Under the pieces are notes generated by a model that was not told the origin of the DNA, ran no database searches, and saw only the letters and a program-made list of their open reading frames with translations. Shown piece by piece: positions 6,592 through 11,832 of a stretch of DNA of 11,832 bases. Source of the DNA: an uncultured Bacilli bacterium. GTDB lineage: Bacteria; Bacillota_I; Bacilli_A; RF39; UBA660. Position numbers and translations under genes: made by a program. Numbering within the stretch: position 1 is the stretch's first letter; every line of letters starts with the position of its first letter. The stretch spans positions 1-11,832 of the forward strand of contig CARMXJ010000009.1 of assembly GCA_949025205.1 (NCBI GenBank), in the 5' to 3' direction.

Positions 6592-7269
6592 ATGAAAACT
6601 GTAATATTAACTGGAGCAAGCGATGGATTAGGAAAATCTTTTGCTCAATTATGTATTAAGAACAAAGTTAATGTTGTTGCACTTTGTAGATCAAAACCTG
6701 ATTATGCTTGTGATTTTATAGAAACAGATTTAAGAAATGAAAATTCCATTAGAAATGCTTGTGATATAATAAAAGAAGAATATTCTTCTTTTGATGCAAT
6801 TGTAAATTGCGCAGGAACAATGAGTTTACAAAGTTTGGATACTTTATCTTTTCAAGAAATGGAAGATGTTTATAAAGTAAATAGTATCTCTCCTATTTTT
6901 ATAATATCTTTGCTTTTACCTTTAATTAAAGAGAATAAAGCAGATATAATGAATGTAACTTCAATAATGGGAACTATGTATGACATTGAACAAGATAGTG
7001 TTACATATACTTCTTCTAAATGAGCTTTAAGAGGTGCAAGCATTAATATTCAGGCAGAACTTAAAGATTTACCATGCCGAGTAATAACATTTAATCCTGG
7101 AGGTATGAAAACAAATATTTTTACAAAATACAATGAAGAATTAAAAGATTTAGCTAAAGATTGGATGAATACAGATGAAATAGCTGATGTTATGTTATAT
7201 ATCCTTAAATTACCAAAACAAATTGAGATTAGTGAAATAACAATAAGTAGAAAAAATAATTATAATTAA
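6592..7269 (+). pseudogene. Short-chain dehydrogenase/reductase broken by an in-frame TGA
   Basis: A classical SDR: NAD(P)-binding TGASDGLG (7-14), NCAG (72-75), N97, S124 and YTSSK (Y139, K143), all the catalytic tetrad. Codon 144 is TGA (7021-7023), directly after the catalytic Lys. The same frame then continues ALRGASINIQAEL and a proper SDR C-terminus with FNPGGMKTNIF (cofactor-side PGG/T motif) to a TAA at 7267, giving 225 codons, a normal length. SDRs very often have Trp at this position (YxxSKWALRG), so the change is TGG to TGA. The gene uses TGG for its other Trp (DWMN), so the code is standard. The broken product would lack the substrate-binding half. It could be a recent nonsense mutation with some TGA readthrough. 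Substrate unknown. Confidence 0.85.
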
Positions 7270-7319
7270 ACTATGTAGGATTATTGTACTTCTTCACTTA
7301 GGACACCATTGATGAATTT

Positions 7320-7511
7320 GTTACAGTTCAGATGGGAGAACGCCTTTAAAATAAAGGATTCCGATAATTTAAAAATCATTGTTAAAAAAACAGATCTATG
7401 AAAAGACTAGTATTTTAGGATATTTTCAGCATTTTAACAAAATTTAAAAGTTTTATTTAGAATTTCAAAAATGCCCGTTTTACTTGATTTCTTCTCTATC
7501 TGAACTGTAAC
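7320..7511. mobile_element. MITE, 192 bp, with 14-bp terminal inverted repeats and 7-bp target duplication
   Basis: GTTACAGTTCAGAT (7320-7333) and its exact reverse complement (7498-7511) bound the element. TGAATTT stands immediately outside both ends (7313-7319 and 7512-7518), the mark of a transposition event. No transposase is encoded. Inside are smaller inverted repeats such as CCTTTA-AAA-TAAAGG (7343-7357). The perfect ends and intact duplication suggest fairly recent insertion, mobilised by an element elsewhere with matching ends. The family is not identifiable from sequence alone. Confidence 0.8.
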
Positions 7512-7550
7512 TGAATTTTTTCAAACTATTCGAACTTTGATATAGAGGAC

Positions 7551-7580
7551 TTGCCAAAAAGCTGTTTTTTATGGTATTAT
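7551..7580 (+). promoter_or_regulatory. Antitoxin RNA promoter
   Basis: TTGCCA (7551-7556), an 18-nt spacer, and TATTAT (7575-7580) with an extended -10 TGG before it. Start would fall near 7587. It fires toward the toxin gene. Confidence 0.65.
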
Positions 7581-7603
7581 GAATATGTCAAGGGAACTTG
7601 CAT

Positions 7604-7651
7604 AAAATAAAAAAAGAGGAACATTCAATTCTGCAAGTGAATGTCACCTCT
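7604..7651 (-). terminator. Terminator of the toxin mRNA
   Basis: On the minus strand AGAGG (7651-7647) and ACATTCA (7644-7638) pair with TGAATGT (7627-7621) and CCTCT (7619-7615) around a small internal loop. A long T-run follows (complement of 7604-7614). Confidence 0.7.
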
Positions 7652-7664
7652 ATTAAAAGATTCT

Positions 7665-7700
7665 GACACTCTATCGATGCTGAAGAGTGTCTATTTTTTT
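7665..7700 (+). terminator. Terminator of the antitoxin RNA
   Basis: GACACTC (7665-7671) and GAGTGTC (7685-7691), perfect 7-bp stem, followed by TATTTTTTT. The last stem base overlaps the toxin stop codon on the other strand. Confidence 0.75.
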
Positions 7701-7783
7701 ATAACTAATACCAGTAAGGTAAGAAGTGATAAAATGATACAGATGTACCTGCAAAGTTTAATTACATAAATTCGTTTTTTCAT
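7691..7783 (-). CDS. Small membrane peptide, putative type I toxin, 30 aa
   Basis: The peptide begins MKKRIYVIKLCR, has one hydrophobic helix (residues 13-28, including YICIILSLLTLLVLVI) and ends in KK, the charge-flanked single-span layout of Fst/TxpA-type toxins that damage the inner face of the membrane. It is preceded by an ideal SD (AAGGAGGT, 9 nt from the ATG), which a chance ORF would rarely have. Its promoter (7849-7877) and terminator (7604-7651) are both good. An RNA transcribed toward it overlaps its 3' end. It is too short for standard gene callers. In such systems the antisense RNA blocks translation, and loss of the locus lets the stable toxin mRNA be translated. I do not recognise the exact family, and toxicity is inferred. 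Confidence 0.7.
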   Translation of the reverse strand: MKKRIYVIKLCRYICIILSLLTLLVLVIKK

Positions 7784-7848
7784 CAATATCTACCTCCTTC
7801 CTTTTTCAAGATTGGAGGATGACACTCACATCAAATGTTCCTAATCAA

Positions 7849-7877
7849 ATTATACTTTATAAAAACACGTAAAACAA
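7849..7877 (-). promoter_or_regulatory. Toxin mRNA promoter
   Basis: On the minus strand TTGTTT (7877-7872), a 17-nt spacer, and a perfect TATAAT (7854-7849). Start near 7842 gives a leader of about 60 nt before the ATG, containing the complement of the antitoxin blocks at 7808-7827. Confidence 0.75.
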
Positions 7878-7971
7878 GCAAACAAATTGAATTTATATAA
7901 ATAATTTTATAAATGTGAAATCCACTCAGGATAATTTTGTTAGTATGCTAAAATTCCTGGAGGGTTTAAAT

Positions 7972-7992
7972 ATGAGGAGGTATATTATATGA
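7972..7992 (+). promoter_or_regulatory. Six-codon leader ORF coupled to the acetyltransferase
   Basis: ATG-AGG-AGG-TAT-ATT-ATA-TGA (MRRYII) has its own SD, GGAGGG (7959-7964, 7 nt away). Its TGA overlaps the next ATG as ATGA (7989-7992). The two AGG codons are at once rare Arg codons and the SD of the downstream gene. Ribosomes stalled on the leader would cover or free that site, as in inducible resistance genes. Regulation is inferred. Confidence 0.45.
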
Positions 7993-8561
7993 AATATATA
8001 GGATCTAATAATATAGAAACAAATAGGTTAATATTAAGAAAATTAACTGTCCAGGATGCATATAAAGCTTTTGAAAATTGGTGCAATAGAGATAATGTAG
8101 ATAAATATGTTCTATGGAAAAAACATGAAAATGCAGACGTAACACTAAGACAATATGAAAATTGGGTTTTAGAATATGAAAATCCCAAAACATTTAGATG
8201 GATTGTTGAATTAAAAGAAAATAAGGATGTAATTGGAACTATTGACGTATCAAAAAGATTTTTAAAATATGGAACTTGTGAAATTGGATATTGTTATGGA
8301 GATAAATTTTGGAATAAAGGATATGCTACTGAGTCTTTAAAGGCAGTTATAAAATATTTATTTGAAGAGGCAGATGCAGATTTGATATGTGCGGAATATA
8401 TGAGTAATAATCCGGCAAGCGGTAAGGTTATGAAAAAATCAGGGATGAAATATGAAAGTATATTAAGAAGTAGAGTTATTGATAAAGATAATGAAAGAAA
8501 TGATTTGATAAATTATTCAATAACTAAAGAAGAATATTTCAATAGTAAAAGTTGTAAATAA
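7989..8561 (+). CDS. GNAT-family N-acetyltransferase (RimJ/RimL type), 190 aa
   Basis: It transfers an acetyl group from acetyl-CoA to an amine; the substrate may be a protein N-terminus or a small molecule such as an antibiotic. Family marks in order are IETNRLILRKL near the start (9-19) and IGTIDV (82-87). These are followed by EIGYCYGDKFWNKGYATESL (98-117), which holds the acetyl-CoA loop KGYATE (110-115), and NPASGKVMKKSGM (141-153). The length is typical and the frame complete. The SD GAGGAGG (7974-7980) lies 8 nt upstream and inside a short leader ORF. All five Trp are TGG. The gene runs away from the toxin gene, with about 110 bp between their promoter regions. Its last codons and the bases after its stop form the right copy of the 58-bp repeat, so the gene may have arrived as part of a cassette. 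Confidence 0.85.
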   Translation: MKYIGSNNIETNRLILRKLTVQDAYKAFENWCNRDNVDKYVLWKKHENADVTLRQYENWVLEYENPKTFRWIVELKENKDVIGTIDVSKRFLKYGTCEIGYCYGDKFWNKGYATESLKAVIKYLFEEADADLICAEYMSNNPASGKVMKKSGMKYESILRSRVIDKDNERNDLINYSITKEEYFNSKSCK

Positions 8562-8604
8562 CTACGCCAATGGCACCAGATTGATAGGAAATTTGAACTT
8601 TTAA
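8547..8604 (+). repeat. Right copy of 58-bp direct repeat
   Basis: This copy matches 6346-6403 at both ends (12 of 12 and 30 of 32 bases) with a diverged 14-bp centre. It overlaps the last four codons of the acetyltransferase. The 11-bp terminator stem seen at the left copy is not complete here. Confidence 0.75.
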
Positions 8605-8671
8605 AAATATAAGGACAGAGTCTAAATTTATCGGAATTTAAAAATAAGAATGAGCAGCTTCCATAGAAGAT

Positions 8672-8758
8672 TTACATAAAGAATGTTTCATGAAGAATAC
8701 CTTTCCAACGTCTTAATATATAGTTTTTGTATTCAATAATTTTTTGACGCCTGAATTC
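8672..8758 (-). pseudogene. Possible transposase C-terminal remnant, 28 codons
   Basis: The minus frame reads EFRRQKIIEYKNYILRRWKG, then ILHETFFM and a stop. NYILRRWKG looks like the end of a transposase, but the frame is blocked upstream and no other part is present. The rest of 8605-8870 holds only AT-rich spacer and a perfect palindrome, ATTTATAA-GCC-TTATAAAT (8766-8784). Low confidence. Confidence 0.2.
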
Positions 8759-8870
8759 TTTTCATATTTATAAGCCTTATAAATAAATGGCAAGTTAGAC
8801 CAAATGATGTTTTGTTTTAAGAAAGATAGCTATTTGCATGGCAATTATGTTATAATTTTTTTAGAAAAGA

Positions 8871-8900
8871 TTGCATGTTTTTTTGTAAATATGTTATTAT
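8871..8900 (+). promoter_or_regulatory. Probable promoter of the TasA-like gene
   Basis: TTGCAT (8871-8876), an 18-nt spacer, and TATTAT (8895-8900). A second AT-rich -10-like TATAAT lies at 8904-8909. The SD AGGTGG (8921-8926) precedes the ATG at 8934. Confidence 0.5.
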
Positions 8901-8933
8901 ATATATAATTTAATTTTTACAGGTGGTATAGGT

Positions 8934-9605
8934 ATGAAAAAGAAAGTATTATTCTTAACGATTATTGTTTTTGTTACCTTGATTAGTTCCTTCTTTGTAA
9001 GTGGAACTTATGCAAAATATATTTCTTCTAAAGAGAAATCAGATGATGCACGAGTAGCAAAATGGGGATTAAATGTAGAAACAACTGTCGATTTATTTAA
9101 GGATTCGTATTTTGATGATAAAACAATTGTAAAGTCTGCAAATGGGGATAAAGTAGTTGCTCCTGGTACATCTGGAGAATATACCTTTACTATTTCGGGA
9201 GCCCCTGAGACAAATTATAAGTTAAATTTACAAGTATTAGAATATGAAGATACGGTGGGTAGTATAAAATATACTTTGGATGGTGTACCTGTTCCTAGCT
9301 TATCTAGACTAGTTTTTATGTTAGAACATCTTTATAATTCAGGAGAAGTCTTTCCAGCTAACCAACCTGCAGATTATGATATAGAAAATGGAAAACAAAA
9401 ATCGCATACTATCGGTTGGTATTGGGAATTTGAAAAAGGAAATGATAAAGCAACAATTGATGCTAATAATGAAAGTGATACCAAAAAAGGAAATGCTGCA
9501 ATCATTGATAAAAAAGATAAGAATTATGACAAACAAGCAAAAGTACGTTTAAGAATTAAAATTACAGCGATGCAAACAAATGAAGAAGTTAATACTACAA
9601 ATTAA
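8934..9605 (+). CDS. TasA/camelysin-like secreted protein, 223 aa
   Basis: The N-terminus is a signal peptide: MKKK, a hydrophobic stretch 5-23, then GTYA with cleavage likely after A27 before KYISS. This GTYAKY-type end is typical of SipW-dependent TasA/camelysin (M73-like) proteins, which form extracellular fibres or matrix in Bacillota. The body has VVAPGTSGEYTFTISG (74-89) and alternating strands, a jelly-roll-like beta fold in this family. Charged, Lys/Asp-rich residues follow near the C-terminus. No protease motif can be assigned, so a structural role is more likely than peptidase. The gene lies 24 bp upstream of the signal peptidase gene in the same direction and shares its terminator, so the peptidase probably matures this protein. 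Family: probable. Fibre formation: inferred. Confidence 0.75.
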   Translation: MKKKVLFLTIIVFVTLISSFFVSGTYAKYISSKEKSDDARVAKWGLNVETTVDLFKDSYFDDKTIVKSANGDKVVAPGTSGEYTFTISGAPETNYKLNLQVLEYEDTVGSIKYTLDGVPVPSLSRLVFMLEHLYNSGEVFPANQPADYDIENGKQKSHTIGWYWEFEKGNDKATIDANNESDTKKGNAAIIDKKDKNYDKQAKVRLRIKITAMQTNEEVNTTN

Positions 9606-9629
9606 AATTTTCTTAATGGGAGAATATAA

Positions 9630-10157
9630 ATGGATTGGTTAGAAATTAAAGAATTTATAAAAGATACTGCAAAAATTGTTTTATTTGTTATTATCATATT
9701 GTTTGTTATACAATATGTTTTTTCTATTACAAAAGTCGTTGGTAGCTCTATGCATCCAACGTTAAAAGATGAAGAAATACTTATTTTAAATAAATTAAAG
9801 TATCGCATTAGCAACGTAAAAAGGGGAGATATTATTTCTTTAAAATATGCTGATACTAAGTATTTAATTAAGAGAGTAATTGGTATGCCAAATGATACGA
9901 TTTCTATTAAAGACAACGTATTATATATAAATGGTGAAAAATACGAAGAAGCTTATATTTCTAAGGAATTGAAGTATTCAGACTTTGATTTGAGTAGTTT
10001 AGGATATACAAAGATTCCGGAAAATATGTATTTTGTGTTAGGAGACAACAGAGAAAATTCTTTGGATAGCCGCGAGATAGGCTTAATAAAAAAAGAAGAG
10101 ATTATTGGGAAAGTTTCTTTACGCTTTTGGCCTTTAAATCGATTTTCTTTTATTTAA
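9630..10157 (+). CDS. lepB: Type I signal peptidase, 175 aa
   Basis: A membrane enzyme that cuts signal peptides on the outer face of the cytoplasmic membrane. One membrane segment lies at about 15-32. The catalytic parts are intact: S40 in GSSMHPT (nucleophile), K81 in YLIKRVIGMPND (general base), and box E GDNRENSLDSRE (138-149). The Ser-Lys dyad marks the bacterial type, not the Ser-His SipW type normally paired with TasA. The start at 9630 has GGGAG (9617-9621) at 8 nt. Its stop codon is inside the stem of a terminator. Placement between a TasA-like substrate and an exported Ig-like protein suggests a dedicated peptidase for this cluster. Confidence 0.92.
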   Translation: MDWLEIKEFIKDTAKIVLFVIIILFVIQYVFSITKVVGSSMHPTLKDEEILILNKLKYRISNVKRGDIISLKYADTKYLIKRVIGMPNDTISIKDNVLYINGEKYEEAYISKELKYSDFDLSSLGYTKIPENMYFVLGDNRENSLDSREIGLIKKEEIIGKVSLRFWPLNRFSFI

Positions 10158-10186
10158 AGTTTTGCAAATTTTGTAAGACTTTTTTT
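10157..10186 (+). terminator. Terminator after the signal peptidase gene
   Basis: AAGTTTTGCAA (10157-10167) pairs with TTGTAAGACTT (10171-10181) with two G-T pairs and a 3-nt loop, followed by a T-tract to 10186. The first stem base is the last base of the stop codon. The following DNA (10187-10311) holds nothing I can identify beyond AT-rich spacer. Confidence 0.7.
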
Positions 10187-10311
10187 AATGAAAAAAATTA
10201 ACATTTTCTTTACATTAAAAAAACGTTTTAAATAAAAAAATGGAAAAAGTTTATGTTATTTCTTGTGTTTTCTATGTCAAGTATTTATTGAAACATTTTC
10301 ACATGTTTTTA

Positions 10312-10340
10312 TTGCACTTTTCTTCTTTTAAACGTATAAT
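10312..10340 (+). promoter_or_regulatory. Strong sigma-A promoter of the surface protein gene
   Basis: TTGCAC (10312-10317), exactly 17 nt, and a perfect TATAAT (10335-10340). The SD-like AGGGTG (10353-10358) and the ATG at 10367 follow. Confidence 0.75.
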
Positions 10341-10366
10341 GATTATAATAGATAGGGTGTAGAAAT

Positions 10367-11832
10367 ATGAATAAGAGAAATATAGCAATTATAGCTATTG
10401 TATTGCTTTTAATTTTTGGAACAGGTACTTTTGTATTTGCAAATTCGAGTGAAAATTTAGAAAATATTCCAACAACAAGTGGAACCGATCAATCTGTTAA
10501 GCAAATTGATTCTTCTAAGAAAAAGCAAGAGATTGATAAGAGCTCTTCTGTTTCTTCTGAAGATCAATCTTTATCGACTCCAATGGAAGTGATAGAAAAG
10601 GAAGAAGAACCAAAAAAGACTGTTAATAGTTCTACTGTAAATAATAAAGATTATGGAAGTGGGACAAAAGTTCCTTCTGTAAATCCTCCAACAACTGAAG
10701 ACAACAAGCAAGAAGAAGTAGGTGGAAATGGTGACGATGTTCTTCCTGAAGTACCAGAAAATCCAGGGGATAATAACACAGGTGATAATGAAGAAAATAA
10801 AGAACCAGAAAATGACGATTTTTATGCTATAGCCTTAGAAGCATTGACCAAAGCAGAGCAAACTTTAGATCAAAATGATATTTATAAAGCTGGTTCTTTG
10901 ATTCAAAACGTTTTAGATACTGATAAAAAGTCTGAATTACAAAATCGTTTGGATGTTGTGCAAAATATTGTCGATGCTACTTTATTGGTAAAACAATTAG
11001 AGCAAAAGGTAAATGATGCTAAAAATTTAACAGATGTTCAAGAGGCAAGAGTTTTTAGAACAATGGAAGAGATTGTCAAGAAAGTAAATGCTTTGCCAGA
11101 AAGTAATAAGCAAAATCTTTTAAAGATACTTACAATACTATCTAAAGTATTGGATGATACAAGTATTCCTACTGTAGATGATCTTCCAGATGAAATCGTA
11201 GTAAATCGTATAGAAGCTACTAAAGAAAATGAAAAGAAGCTCTTCATCTCTTTTGGAGAAAATAGGACCATTATTTCAGATGAAAACCCTTTAACTATTT
11301 TACTAGATGGTAAAGCGATAAAAATAGAAGAACTAAATAATAATATACCAGATGGAATACATACTCTAATCATTAGAGATAGTGCTTATAATGAAATGGA
11401 AATTACTTTTACAATGGATACAAAAAAACCAATTATTACGGGAATAGAAAATAATAAAACGTATAAAATAGGGGATGAAGTAAAAGTAGTTGTTGAAGAT
11501 GAAAATGTAGGAACTATTCATCTGGAAAAAGATGGAATAGTTGTTTCTGACTATAATGCTAATGATTTAATTACAAAAGATGGAAAGTATACAGTTTATG
11601 CTATAGATAAAGCTGGAAATGTTTCTGCTACTTTTGCTTTTACTGTAGATATGACATTACCAACGGCAAATATTTCTTATAATATACCAGATGCAACTAA
11701 CCAAGACGTAATTGCAACATTAGTCGATAAAAGTGAAGAAATTAAAGTTATTAACAACGAAGGCAAAGATACTTATGCATTCACCGAAAACGGAGAGTTT
11801 GCTTTTGAAATCGAAGACTTAGCTGGAAATAG
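10367..11832 (+). CDS. Large exported Ig-like repeat surface protein, partial at the window end
   Basis: The frame is open for 488 codons and leaves the window without a stop. Residues 1-25 are a signal peptide (MNKRN, hydrophobic 6-24, cleavage after FVFA). Residues 26-150 are a low-complexity Ser/Glu/Lys/Pro/Asn linker, unlikely to fold. Residues 152-275 are helical and coiled-coil-like (LEALTKAEQTLDQND, LVKQLEQKVNDAKN). After that come bacterial Ig-like domains: about 283-350, then 353-430, then a third from 431. The second holds DKAGN (414-418) and the end of the window LAGN, the usual loop of these repeats. Domains are linked by DxTxP boundaries (DTKKP 351, DMTLP 428). Such proteins are adhesins or wall-anchored stalks; any anchor would lie beyond the window. 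It has its own strong promoter, separate from the peptidase gene. Confidence 0.85.
   Translation, partial: MNKRNIAIIAIVLLLIFGTGTFVFANSSENLENIPTTSGTDQSVKQIDSSKKKQEIDKSSSVSSEDQSLSTPMEVIEKEEEPKKTVNSSTVNNKDYGSGTKVPSVNPPTTEDNKQEEVGGNGDDVLPEVPENPGDNNTGDNEENKEPENDDFYAIALEALTKAEQTLDQNDIYKAGSLIQNVLDTDKKSELQNRLDVVQNIVDATLLVKQLEQKVNDAKNLTDVQEARVFRTMEEIVKKVNALPESNKQNLLKILTILSKVLDDTSIPTVDDLPDEIVVNRIEATKENEKKLFISFGENRTIISDENPLTILLDGKAIKIEELNNNIPDGIHTLIIRDSAYNEMEITFTMDTKKPIITGIENNKTYKIGDEVKVVVEDENVGTIHLEKDGIVVSDYNANDLITKDGKYTVYAIDKAGNVSATFAFTVDMTLPTANISYNIPDATNQDVIATLVDKSEEIKVINNEGKDTYAFTENGEFAFEIEDLAGN

Larger units (their letters stand above)
7587..7700 (+). ncRNA. Type I antitoxin RNA, about 114 nt, convergent with the toxin mRNA
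   Basis: The RNA begins after an extended -10 promoter and ends at an intrinsic terminator (7665-7700). It has no ORF with an SD. Its 5' hairpin (AGAGG 7615-7619 with CCTCT 7647-7651, ACATTCA with TGAATGT inside) is the complement of the toxin mRNA terminator. Two blocks, AAGATT (7657-7662) and TGACACTC (7664-7671), recur as direct repeats at 7808-7813 and 7820-7827. They can therefore base-pair in trans with the toxin 5' untranslated region, and CACCTC (7645-7650) can pair with the toxin SD. This matches the par/fst arrangement. Confidence 0.65.

Noticed and set aside
7021..7023. TGA read as tryptophan throughout (Mycoplasma-type code)
   Set aside because: All recognisable Trp codons in the helicase, nuclease, acetyltransferase, TasA-like and peptidase genes are TGG, and a TGA stop forms the ATGA overlap at 1358-1361.
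7985..8193. Two minus-strand ORFs inside the acetyltransferase gene
   Set aside because: They are antisense shadows without an SD, while the plus frame has clear GNAT motifs.
11038..11373. 111-codon minus-strand ORF inside the surface protein gene
   Set aside because: Low-complexity Ser/Leu/Phe antisense shadow of a well-supported open plus frame that starts at 10367.
1..11832. tRNA, rRNA and CRISPR arrays
   Set aside because: I saw no cloverleaf with conserved TTCGANTC arm and CCA-side stem, no rRNA stretches, and no regularly spaced repeats.

Overview
The DNA is very AT-rich and its genes have Shine-Dalgarno (SD) sites of the AGGAGG/GGGTGG kind, intrinsic terminators with T-tracts, and almost only AT-ending codons. 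The right end has a TasA-like secreted protein beside a type I signal peptidase. All of this suggests a low-GC Bacillota genome (Bacilli, Erysipelotrichia or RF39-like, or Clostridia). Every clear tryptophan position in the intact genes uses TGG, so I read the window with the standard bacterial code.

Layout. (1) 1-584 has no gene but is full of inverted repeats: a long two-armed hairpin (110-223), a second hairpin (231-263), and a three-armed element (327-456) followed by GACTAC repeats. It could be an origin or transfer site of a mobile element, or a structured RNA. (2) 585-1713 on the minus strand is a two-gene ATGA-overlapping operon of unknown function (a 246-aa protein and a 65-aa Cys-rich protein) ending in a terminator. 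(3) 1684-2551 holds two Xre-type regulators, the first with a palindrome over its promoter. (4) 2692-6245 is a nuclease plus helicase pair that I read as a Hachiman-type anti-phage system (hamA-hamB). It has a strong promoter, a perfect intrinsic terminator in its leader (a candidate attenuator), and a one-base frameshift that cuts off the C-terminal ~150 residues of the helicase. (5) 6246-8604 is a cassette bracketed by two related direct repeats (6346-6403 and 8547-8604). It contains a promoter-to-terminator unit that may be a small RNA, a short-chain dehydrogenase gene broken by a single TGG-to-TGA change, a 192-bp MITE with perfect 14-bp ends and 7-bp target duplication, a convergent type I toxin-antitoxin locus missed by ordinary gene calling, and a GNAT acetyltransferase preceded by a six-codon leader ORF. 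(6) 8605-11832 looks like more stable chromosome: a TasA/camelysin-like exported protein, signal peptidase I, a terminator, a strong promoter, and a large Ig-like surface protein that runs off the window.

How they work together. The left two thirds is an accessory/defence island: regulators, a DNA-damage-type phage defence pair, a plasmid-style addiction module, an acetyltransferase and mobile-element debris. The right end is a secretion/matrix cluster in which the peptidase probably processes the neighbouring exported proteins. The least conventional parts are the attenuated and frameshifted Hachiman operon, the par-like type I toxin-antitoxin locus, the precise MITE, and the multi-hairpin left end. 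Function assignments come from reading motifs by eye; no database search was run.
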